From positions 1-58,906 of the forward strand of contig LT635917.1 in assembly GCA_900128565.1 (NCBI GenBank): a stretch of DNA of 58,906 nt. Reading direction: 5' to 3'. Shown here in pieces: positions 30,801 through 40,054 of the stretch. The stretch comes from Stramenopiles sp. TOSAG23-6 (taxonomy: Eukaryota > Sar). Positions within the stretch are counted from its first letter, which is position 1. Each line of letters opens with the position of its first letter. Both the position numbers and the translations under genes were made by a program. Below the pieces are notes generated by a model, which was not told where the DNA came from, did not search any database, and saw nothing but the letters and a program-made list of their open reading frames with translations.

Positions 30801-32459
30801 TTGCTTTAATGTGTTTTTAGGCGAGATTTCTTTTCGCTGTTGAAAATTAGGAAATAGTTCTCGCAAATTTTGGGCATTTGGTGTGCTTTGGGTTCTTTTG
30901 GTTCTACCATTTATTTCTGATAAATTATTGTACGAAATCGCACTAGTTGTAAATGGCACTATAACACTTCGATTTTCACCAACTCCCAAGAAATTACCTG
31001 CGATAGAACGAAATTCCCACAAATTCAGCAAGCTATCATTAGGCTGAATCCAAACTTTTAATCTAAATGAGCTATTTGGTCTCAAATCGTAAAGTCGTAA
31101 TGGTTCATCAACAGTTTCTCTACATGTACGAATCCTCTCTATAAACATTTGTTGCTTTGGTATCCCGCTGTCACTATCATTTGGATTTGGTATCCCGCTG
31201 TCACTATCATTTGGATTAGTATATGAACCAGTGTTTCCATCACCTGTAACGAATTCATCAACAACAATACATATCACCCCTTCTTCACCAACACGAAATC
31301 TTGTTGGGCGTAAAACGATCCACGCATTATCTGGTCCAACTGTTGCAAATCGATTTGGGGTGAGAACAAATATAGCAGGTCCCGCGTTTCGATGTATTTT
31401 TATTGAGTCATCGTATACTTCTTTATTAAATTTTGAGTCATTGCCGAGAGAATAATTTGTGCTTTCAGTATCCAAAATATCACCCTTGCGAGAATAGTCA
31501 TTAGATAGTAGATGATTTGGTGGTAACAAATCTACCTCAAATATAATGGTTGTTATTTTACCTAATAATAAACCAGTTGAAGAAGAATGTAAACTTGCGT
31601 GTATAAAGTGCGGTCCATGAGATAGATTTACTATATAAATACCATCATTTAAGGCGCCCCGATTGACACAAGATAACCGATAATCCTCTGATTTATTGTT
31701 TGTGCCAATGTATCTATTATTAAGGTTGACAGTGTAATCCAGTGTAATACAAATATCAACATTTTTTGGTAGAGCAAACCCGTCGCGACCAGAGCCAAAA
31801 CCGGAGAAAAGAAAGAGAACTTTGACGGTACTACCATATACAACTTCCGATTCTACTGGTGTTAAGAATGTAATTGTAGGGTTATTCTGTCTATCTATAT
31901 CTCCAATGAGATGGTTACTGGAGTGTGGCCGTATGATTGCGGCTAAAGAAAGCGGAAATCGTAATTTTATTGCTGGAGTAGCATCAGGATCTAAAACTTC
32001 AAAAATGACTGTGCATTTACTACAGCCATACGTGGAATATGTAGGATAAATTATCCCAGATTTAGATGTTGGGTATTTCGGCAATGATTCAATAGAGATA
32101 GTATGAGTCCCTGAATCAATACGATCTACCAGGATTTGTAAACTAAAGTACTCATGTAATTCTGAAGACTGATTGGCAACTGGAAGACAACTCGTTGTCC
32201 TTCCTTGGTCAATATGTACACAAATTTTATCTACCTCTGGACACTGCCTCGCATTTCTCAATGGTGTTGCTACTTTATCATCATGCAGGAAACGCTGCAA
32301 ACTATTTGCGTATCTAAGTCTAACAATAACGGCAAAGGGATTTAATACAACCGAAAAAGGTCTCGGCCATTCGATGCTGAGACAATCACTTTGAAGTCCC
32401 AGTGTTTTTTTTTGTATAAAGCATAAGCAAAATACTAGATACAATCTTGTTGCATTCAT
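27866..32459 (-). CDS. Fused two-domain glycosyltransferase (GT2-like + GT61)
   Basis: Exons 32459..29928 and 29833..27866, 1499 aa with whole-codon frames. The start MNATRLYLVFCLCFIQKKTL is a hydrophobic signal/anchor, placing the catalytic parts in the Golgi/ER lumen. About residues 20-520 look like beta-rich lumenal sequence. About 575-860 is a GT-A type transferase: FVLLIFACSRVESLQRLW, then AILLEDDVEVSPHFLEW with an acidic EDD metal site. After the intron, about 1120-1460 is a GT61 (DUF563) domain with the hallmark HITDVLIALHGGGLINALFL. A 30-bp tandem repeat encodes DSGIPNPNDS twice. Sugar specificity cannot be read. The fusion rests on one introner-like junction with a non-GT donor; two separate genes remain possible, but the GT61 part has no upstream promoter-like gap. 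Confidence 0.78.
29834..29927 (-). mobile_element. Introner-like element at the GT2/GT61 junction (non-GT donor)
   Basis: About 94 nt, phase 0. The family 5' end is ATACGTTTTCATCATGAA, i.e. GT replaced by AT; core TTCGTACAAAATTTTGTATC then CTAAG; tail CACAATATAAAT. In-frame options are AC...AT, AT...AA or shifts. A longer GT-AG alternative (donor GGTGCTTC at about 29950, acceptor CATAGAG) is also in frame. Confidence 0.65.
31156..31215 (-). repeat. Perfect 30-bp tandem duplication in the glycosyltransferase gene
   Basis: Two identical 30-bp units (31156..31185, 31186..31215) encode DSGIPNPNDS repeated. Identity at all positions implies a recent duplication or a variable-number locus. Confidence 0.9.
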
Positions 32460-32820
32460 TCTGCTATAAATACTCTAGGTGTATCCGTCGCTCTTGGTCC
32501 TGTAGCAGTTATTGTCTGTCGTAATAGGACAAAAGATATCAATATATATTGTATCTTAGTGCGTACTAGATGTGTTACCTCTTCGTTCGTGTTGGCAGAA
32601 ATTTGAGATTTAGATTTGGTCGTACACAACACGAAATACCGGGTTCCAAGTTCCAACTTCGAAGTTCTTGGATCTGAAGCAGGTTTGTATTAAATTCGTC
32701 AGTTCCTCATGATCACTCTTCTGGCAGTCAGTTCAGAGTTCAGAGTTCAGAGCTTGACCAGTTGATCCGGAATACTACATCTCTGGAGGTGAGAAATCAT
32801 TGATTCTTCTTTCAAATACA
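32460..32820. promoter_or_regulatory. Divergent promoter region (glycosyltransferase / EEP gene)
   Basis: 361 bp. It contains three tandem TTCAGAG units at 32732..32752. No other box is recognised. Shared promoter inferred from layout. Confidence 0.4.
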
Positions 32821-34170
32821 ATGAGAGATCGATACAATTCCACGACTTCTTCGTATACAAAGAAGCAAAGATCATTATCGATGAATGCAGAGTTTCCAAA
32901 TCGAATAGATCCGACCTATCATAGATCTATCTCTGTTTCACAAAAGAGAAGAGACATTAAAACTCGAAGAAGTGATGACTCAGTCTGGGACAAAAAGAGA
33001 GATAAAAAGAGCCATATGTCTCGATGCCAAATGGCTACATTGAGTGTCACAATAACGTTGTTACTATGTACCATTGTGTTGTTGCTTATGGCGAGTAGCA
33101 TGCTTGGTCGGCCTGGTAATTCTCAAAATCTAGTACCACGGTCTCCTGTCCCACGTAACATCCCTGTTCCAGTTGTTGAAAGTAAAACATTCACCCTTGC
33201 CACTCTTAATATCGCAAGCTATAAATATGACTCTGAAGATGATACATTTTCTTCCGCAAAATTCATCGGGACAGAGTTGGCAGCATTACCTCAAGGTGAA
33301 CCCGATGTAGTTTTTGTACAAGAAGCCGGAATGATCACCGGTATTAAGTTTCATTATGACCACGAAAATAAGACTCCAAAAAGATCAGAAGATTATCACA
33401 AGCTAGAAAGCCCTTCACGGTGGGCTCAGTTGCCTCACTATGCCTTACATCATTTCACACCGAGGGATGCAAATGCTCTAGCAACATATGTTCATAGGGA
33501 GGATAATCCTTTAATTTTTGGAAAGAAAAAGGGTAGAGTAAAGGTATTTAATGCAAACATTGAAGATTATGACAAAGAGAAACAAAGTGAAGAATATGAA
33601 TGTGAATTCAAAAACAGTGCAACAGTCACACCGTTAAAATTGGGCCGTGGTAATGAAATCAAGGTCGCAAATATGTTGCTGAAGATAAATGAAACACCCC
33701 AATGTAGTAATAAATTTAAAAGAATGATCGAAAAAATGAAAAGTATCACCTCGGTGAGACTTCAAGTCGAATTTGTCAAGAAAATCAAATTAGATTTGTT
33801 GAAAAAGGTTGTGGAAGCCAATGCTGGGATCATTGTAGGTGATTTTGATACAAACCGGAATAAGTCGAATCGAAAATTATTCGAAGATTTTGATGATAGC
33901 GTTAGAGCTGCTTGGAATGGATGTGCTCAAACGTATTTGAAGCAGAAGGGATACGAAAGTGCGAGAGTGAAGGGTAAGTATAGAACTTCTTATTATGGTG
34001 GTGTGACGGATTACATATTTTATAGATCTAGTTTAATCAAACTAAAAAGTGTAGAGTTAATTGATTTATTAGAAAAATATGAAGATGGAAAAAATGTGAT
34101 CACCGATCCATTTTGGGAAAAGATTCCAACGGATCATAACGGACTTGTAGCAAAATTTGAATTTAGGTAA
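32821..34170 (+). CDS. Membrane-anchored EEP-family phosphatase/nuclease
   Basis: 449 aa from ATG 32821 (an upstream in-frame TTG is not a start). A basic N-terminal ~70 residues precede one hydrophobic helix (MATLSVTITLLLCTIVLLLM, residues about 71-90), giving a type II signal anchor with the catalytic domain lumenal or outside. The endonuclease/exonuclease/phosphatase fold shows FTLATLNIASY (strand with Asn), DVVFVQEA (metal Glu), IIVGDFDTN (GD-x-N, here Asp then Asn), DYIFYR and the closing TDHNGLVAKFEF with the catalytic Asp-His pair. Substrate could be nucleic acid, sphingolipid or phosphoinositide. The 72-bp 3' end is duplicated just beyond the stop. Confidence 0.8.
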   Translation: MRDRYNSTTSSYTKKQRSLSMNAEFPNRIDPTYHRSISVSQKRRDIKTRRSDDSVWDKKRDKKSHMSRCQMATLSVTITLLLCTIVLLLMASSMLGRPGNSQNLVPRSPVPRNIPVPVVESKTFTLATLNIASYKYDSEDDTFSSAKFIGTELAALPQGEPDVVFVQEAGMITGIKFHYDHENKTPKRSEDYHKLESPSRWAQLPHYALHHFTPRDANALATYVHREDNPLIFGKKKGRVKVFNANIEDYDKEKQSEEYECEFKNSATVTPLKLGRGNEIKVANMLLKINETPQCSNKFKRMIEKMKSITSVRLQVEFVKKIKLDLLKKVVEANAGIIVGDFDTNRNKSNRKLFEDFDDSVRAAWNGCAQTYLKQKGYESARVKGKYRTSYYGGVTDYIFYRSSLIKLKSVELIDLLEKYEDGKNVITDPFWEKIPTDHNGLVAKFEFR

Positions 34171-34255
34171 AAAATAAAAAAAATTTGGGAAAAGATTCCG
34201 ACGGATCATAACGGACTTGTAGCAGAATTTGAATTTAGATAAAAAATAAAAAAAA
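34112..34255 (+). repeat. 72-bp tandem duplication spanning the EEP gene stop codon
   Basis: Copy 1 at 34112..34183 encodes the terminal WEKIPTDHNGLVAKFEFR and stop; copy 2 at 34184..34255 repeats it with a few substitutions, including its own stop. Only the first is translated from the main frame. Confidence 0.88.
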
Positions 34256-34412
34256 TGTTTCAATTGAAGCATTTCATTTTTGGTATTTGAAAGATTTAGT
34301 GATAAAGTTACACACGATAATCAAATGTCATCCATACACAATCTTTGGTACCACAAAGTGTCGTGCTATATATTGATACGGAATATTAATAATTATGTCT
34401 TGGCTTCTAAAT

Positions 34413-34450
34413 CTTCGTTTTTTTCATAGATAATTTCGTACCTAACATCT
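34413..34450 (+). mobile_element. Introner-like core relic
   Basis: TTTTTTTCATAGATAATTTC then GTACCTAAC. No intact ends. It lies 3' of both convergent genes (EEP + and TOP2 -), on the + strand, antisense to TOP2. Confidence 0.5.
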
Positions 34451-34464
34451 ACGAAGTGTAATAC

Positions 34465-37400
34465 TCATTCCCAATCACTTCCCTCACTCTCTCCATCGTC
34501 AGAAAAATCACTTTCTGCAACATCTGAATACTTTCCTTCATCCTCATCATCATCAGAATCACACAAATTTGTGTAACTGATAGGTTTACGATTTCGACCA
34601 CCTCGCCGCGATGATTTCTCAGTATCCATTGATCTTTCATCAATAATATCACCATCGTCATCATCGATGACGTCATCAACATTAAATTCTTCTTCACTAG
34701 AAGATGTATTTTGGAAGAATATTTCAATTTGTTTTTCGTTAGGTACAAAATTTTTATAAAAAAATAAATTCGAAATTGAAAAAAAAATAAAACATACATA
34801 ATATTTCAATAGATTTCTTTTTTGCTACTTTCTTTTTTGATTTCACTTTGACTCTTTTTGCCTTTGGAGTCTTTGCTGTTGGTGATTCAGTTGATACATT
34901 TGGTTTCTGGTACAATTTTACTCGTTCAATCAAATCGGATTTCTTACCTTTTGTTGATATGCCATACTCTGCACAATATGTTTTCAAGACTGCAACTTTC
35001 ATTTTTTTCAATTCACCATTAGTGAATATTTTTTTCTGTTTAAATCCATCGCTTTGCTGAGACTTTGACTGAGGAGTATGAATTGTGAAAAAATACTATG
35101 TAGAAAAAAATCGTTAGGTACGAAATTTCGTATGAAAAAAAATTAGGTAAAAAAATTATCATGAAAACGTACATCCGCCTTATCAGTTTTAAAATTACTG
35201 TGCGATCGCTTTGTTGGCTTCGAAATCATTGGTGAAAATGTGTTTTCAGACACTGCAATTTGAGCCATTCGCCTGTTCTATGAAAAATATTTTTTTTTTT
35301 TACCGAAAATAAAAAAAATTGTTAGATACGAAATTTTCATAGTATAATAAATCAAAATTCAATTTTGGAAAACATACATGGATAATGGAAGATCATTGAA
35401 GTCTGAATCATCGGAGGAGTCATCGGATATATTCACGGTTTTTTTCATGATTTTTTTTGATTTTTCAGGATTTGGAATTGAAAGCGATGAAATATTAGAT
35501 GTTGGAGATTTTTTCGTTATTTTTGGTTCTTTTTTTACTTTTGGTTCAAAAAATTGAGAAATTGGTTTTGTGTTGGCTTTTGCTTTTACATTCTCGTTAC
35601 TTGCTTCTTCTTTTACTTTCTCTTTTTTTACTTTTGGTTTCTTCTTCACGACTCTCTTGCGTCTTTTCTTTTTATTACCATTTTGAGCAGCTTCCTTCGC
35701 TTCTCTTTCTGCATCTGCATCGGCTTGCATAGCATCTTCAAAACGTATAATAGATGCTTCTAAAGCAATGAGATCGGCCTCCCATAATTCCTGAATAGAA
35801 GTTTTTTGAAGTAATCGCATTACAGCAGTTTTTTCATCAAGTTCCTTTTTCAACTTTTGGACTTTTTCGACAGTAAGTGACCGAATATTCATATTCAGCA
35901 TATAATCGTACCCACGCTCACGAGTTTGCTTTTCTTTTTCTTCATCATCTTTCTTCTTTTCCTTCTTTGAAGCTGGTTGAATAAGCACATAACCATTAAT
36001 CTTCATTTCAGCCACGAGTTCGGCCTCTTTCCTCCTGGAAATTACAAGTTTACCTTCAACGACTTCAGTCACAAAACGCATTTGGTTTGCAAGACGTGTG
36101 TGTTCAGCTTTCAAAGTCTTTAATAAATGGCGTTTGCGGTGTCCATACATACGTAAACGTGTTTTATAGAAGCGGTCAATAATACTTGAAATAGTTTTAA
36201 ATTTCGTGACTTTTTCAGACACAGTTTCACTTTCAATCTCTGGCATGGCCAAAGGTGCATTATCAACGATCATAGAATCCATCACAGGAACAATAGCCGG
36301 AGCTTCTTCATTTTCATTAAATTCGGTCGCTGGTGGAAGACCCGGTTGGACTAGAATCATATTCGAATTGGAAAGTTTTGAAGTCATCTTAAAATCACTT
36401 AAAAATGTTGCATTTTTCAATGGTTCTTCTCCGTAATCTACAGTAGGTGCTAGAGTTATAGTGAAACTGACGGTTGCATCTGTATGGTTTTCGTTATAGT
36501 CAACAACGAGTTGCTTTCTAGGCTTACTATCAGTCTTTTTCTTTCCCTTCGATTTCGATTTTGATTTCGATTGATTCTTTTCAGGTTCGGATAAAACTTC
36601 GAGTAATTCTTTGAATTTTTGAGTCCACATTCCGACAGGAAGTTCAGAAATATGAAGGATTCCTCCAGGACCTGGTTCGATCACTTCGACCAAGCCTTTA
36701 CACATAAACCCAAACGCATTCTTTTTCTGAAATACTTCTGTCGTGCCTTGAAAACCACGATACCAGGGAACAAGGTTTTTAGCTACAGTAATAGAATCAC
36801 CTCCTGATAGTAATTGACGAAGACAATTGATAATATCTTTGGGATTGTAATTAGGAATTTCTGTAGACCAACCCGTACCAATACCAGCACATCCATTAAC
36901 AAGCACAAGTGGAATAACTGGACAATAGTATGAAGGTTCAACACTTATACCGTCATCATCAAGGTAATCAAGTATAGCATCATCATCGGGATGAAAAATA
37001 TGTCTTGTAATTTCAGCTAATCGAGTAAAAATATAACGAGGTGACGCTGAATCTTTTCCACCTTGAAGACGTGTACCAAATTGACCACCAGGATATAAAA
37101 GGTTGAGATTATTAGAACCAACATAATTTTGTGCCATACCCACAATTGTACCCATTAACGACGCTTCACCATGATGATACGCAGCATGCTCAGAAACGTA
37201 TCCTGCAAGCTGTGCTACTTTCAGCTCTTTGGTTAATTTACGTTTAAAACAAGCAAAAAGAACTTTTCGCTGAGATGGTTTGAGTCCATCAATGAGGTTC
37301 GGGATGGCTCGTTTTACAGAAGCCTGAGAAAACAAAACAAATTCCTTATTGAAAAAATCTTTGTATGTCATTTCTTTCATGGAAAAATCTACGTACGTCC

Positions 37401-39788
37401 CAGCTTTCACTGCACCAATCCAATCCTTCCTTGCATGTATTTTGGAAAAATATTTCAAAAAAAAACAATTAAATTTGTTAGGTACAAAATTTCGTATGAA
37501 AATGTTTTTTCGAATTAAAAAAAAAATAAAACATACATCAGCATTATCTTTTGAAAAGGCAAGTTTAATCAGTTCAGCATCACCATCAATCCATTTGAAT
37601 GGGATGACATTAGTATCAAGATTAGCAAAATATTGCTTTGCTTCTTTAGAAGTTGAAGTACCAAGACCTTTATAATACTTGATATGCCAACCTTTCTGTT
37701 TTGGTAAAGTTTCATTGCCTTCCTCATCAATTCCAAGAATATTACGAGACTTCCAAGTCTCATACTCAGGAACTGTATGAAACAAAATTTGCTTCTTATT
37801 TCGTGTTACTTTTACAATCGGTGTTATAAATTCTTTGATAAAACCTGGAACTTGCATTAAAGAGGGATTAAACCAGTGTAAGAAATTCAAAAGTAGCCCT
37901 TTAATATGAGATCCATCGTAGTCTTGATCAGCCATAATTAAAATTGAGCCATACCGAAGTTTCTTAATATTTTCTGTGTCATACGAGACATCTCGTCGAA
38001 TTCCCATAATTTTAATAATGTTTTGGATTTCATCATTATTTGATACCTGAGAATGCTTTGCTTCGCGTACATTTAAAGGCTTCCCTATAATAAAAAAAAT
38101 GTGTACAGTTTTGAAATTTGTTAGGTACAAAATTACATACGAAAAAAAAATCAAATTGAAATGATAAAAACATACCTTTTAAAGGAAAAACACCATAAAA
38201 ATCTCTGCCTACAATGGAAAGACCAGAAACGGCAAGTGTTTTTGCAGAATCTCCCTCAGTCAGAATAAGCGTACATATGTAATTTTAGGAAAATATTTCA
38301 AAAATTGATTTTTTTTGTTAGGTACGAAATTTTGTATTAAAAAACATGGAAATGTATGATGATGAAAACGTACTGATAACTCTTTGAAGTACCAGCCTTA
38401 TTTGCATCATCTAATTTCGGAATCCCACGAATTTTTTTCAACTTTGTCGCTTGCTTACCAACGTTACGAGACCGAAAATTAGCAAATTGCATTGCCGCAT
38501 CCACGATTCCCATACTCTTTGACACAACTTTCTTCAATATTGCAGGAGACAAAATTGCAGAAGAACCGAAATCTTTATGCTGAGTAGTCAGAGCTTCTTT
38601 TGTCTGTGAATCAAATGATGGATTTTCGATAAGGCAATTGATAAAAACACAAATGAAGTTTTTTGTTGCTGCTTTACTTAACGCTTTGGCTTTCTTATTT
38701 TTTCGTGCACATTCTTTTTGAATAACAGAAACGAGTTGATTCACAATAAAATCAACATGAGTTCCACCTTTAGTAGTAGCAATACTGTTCACAAATGAAA
38801 CTTGTTCGAAACGTGTTCCATCACTAGGACAAATCGAAATTTCCCAACGATCATTCAAGCGTTCGTGAAGCATTTTCGTAGATCGGCCCTCTGCAGCCAA
38901 CGTCGAGAGACAGGATCGTGAACATAATTTCACATAATCTGGAAAGTTTTTGATGTGAAGTTTCTCGCCATTAAGATACACACGAACAGATTTATCAGTA
39001 ACACCGGCTAAATCATAAGTACGTTTTTTGAAAATATTACATATTTCTTCATTTAATTCAAACATTCCAAATTTTTCAAGGTCTGGTTTGAAAGTTATCT
39101 TTGTATACGATTGAGTTTTATGAGCATCTGTGATTACAGGCGACTCTGTCTTTGTCATATTGTTACGAAAAACTTGAACGTATTTCTTTTTCAATTTTGA
39201 GTCAACTGTTTCAACAATAAACTTTGTGGAGAAAATATTAGCAAGCTTAGCACCAAAGCCATTTCGACCGCCTGTGACTTTTTTCTTATCATCGTTGTAA
39301 TTTGAACCAGTAAGAAGATTTCCAAAAATTAATTGAGGTACATACATTTTCTCTTTCTTATGCATCTGTACAGGTATTCCCTTCCCATTATTGGCGACGG
39401 AAACAGTCCCAGACTCGCGGTTAATGCAAACTTTGATCCACGTCATCCCTTCTGGATCACGCTGTTTATTGTCAGCTGCATTTACGAGAATCTCATCAAA
39501 TATCTTAAAAAGAGCTGGAACATATGTACACGTCTTGCGAACTAGGCGACCTCCTTTATCTGCTAAATCTTCAAAATTATCTGCTGCAGGAACGTCCGCG
39601 TTTTCACTTGATGTTGGGAGAACAGCGGGGACATCCGTAAAAGTCCACGTATCATACGTAGTTGGTTGAACACTACCAACATAAGTATCTGGGCGTAATA
39701 GAACATGCTCTCGCTGATTTACTTTTTTGTAAATATTTTCTACCCTATTTGGAGTCAATGTCTGGCGTCTGTTGAAGTTTTCCGACAT
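34465..39788 (-). CDS. TOP2: DNA topoisomerase II (eukaryotic type IIA) with SAP domain
   Basis: Seven exons: 39788..38374, 38276..38176, 38084..37537, 37434..35378, 35272..35173, 35077..34798, 34703..34465; total 4740 nt, 1579 aa. It passes one duplex through a double-strand break to unlink chromosomes. The GHKL ATPase has GRNGFGAKLANIFS (~155); TOPRIM has LTEGDSAK (~479) and DQDYDGSHIKG; the catalytic tyrosine is in ASPRYIFTRL (about Tyr822). The C-terminal region is Lys/Asp-rich and carries a SAP-type DNA-binding motif (LKKMKVAVLKTYCAEYG...LIERVKLY) before an acidic end. All six introns are introner-like; introns 1 and 3 demand GT...AT, introns 2 and 4 are read as GT-AG. An upstream in-frame open stretch precedes the ATG but MSENFNRRQ is the natural start. 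Confidence 0.97.
34704..34797 (-). mobile_element. Introner-like element, TOP2 intron 6 (GT...AT)
   Basis: 94 nt, phase 1. It starts GTATGTTTTATTTTT; the core has decayed to ATAAAAATTTTGTACCTAAC; it ends CAAAATACAT. Exon ends TTAT. Confidence 0.8.
35078..35172 (-). mobile_element. Introner-like element, TOP2 intron 5 (GT...AT)
   Basis: 95 nt, phase 0. It starts GTACGTTTTCATGAT; core TTCATACGAAATTTCGTACC then TAAC; it ends CACAATTCAT. Exon ends GGAT. Confidence 0.8.
35273..35377 (-). mobile_element. Introner-like element, TOP2 intron 4 (read as GT-AG)
   Basis: 105 nt, phase 2. It starts GTATGTTTTCCAAAA; core GAAAATTTCGTATCTAAC; the tail is TTTTTCATAGAACAG. The AACAG acceptor is in frame; the family-position AT is not productive (early stop). 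Confidence 0.78.
37435..37536 (-). mobile_element. Introner-like element, TOP2 intron 3 (GT...AT)
   Basis: 102 nt, phase 0. It starts GTATGTTTTATTTTT; core TCATACGAAATTTTGTACC then TAAC; it ends CAAAATACAT. The join gives AD-ARKDW, matching the RKEW-type motif of TOP2; the AG 9 nt on would delete ARK. Confidence 0.87.
38085..38175 (-). mobile_element. Introner-like element, TOP2 intron 2 (GT-AG)
   Basis: 91 nt, phase 1. It starts GTATGTTTTTATCAT; core TTCGTATGTAATTTTGTACC then TAAC; the end is diverged to a T-run and ATTATAG. FPLKG-KPLNVREA is restored only with the AG; the family-position AT would add five residues inside a conserved motif. Confidence 0.87.
38277..38373 (-). mobile_element. 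Introner-like element, TOP2 intron 1 (GT...AT)
   Basis: 97 nt, phase 2. It starts GTACGTTTTCATCATCAT; core TTAATACAAAATTTCGTACC then TAAC; it ends AAATTACAT. The join gives SYQ-CTLILTEGDSAK; the next AG would remove the invariant TOPRIM lead-in. Confidence 0.9.
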
Positions 39789-40054
39789 GTTAAATATCAA
39801 TGTTCGTATGTCAGGCAAAATTTTCTTTTCAAAGCACACTATTTATTGTTTAGGAAGTCGTCTTTTTTTTTTTTTTTGATGTGAAAAATATCATTTGAAT
39901 TCCCGCCAAAAAAAAATACTGATGTCACAAAACTGCTCGACGTCGTAAACAAAAAAAACCTAAATCTCTATTATTTTATATTTTTTAAAATAAATTAAAA
40001 TCCACATTCCTCGGAAACAAATTTAATTTTCAAACTACTTTGACTTTTTGAGAA

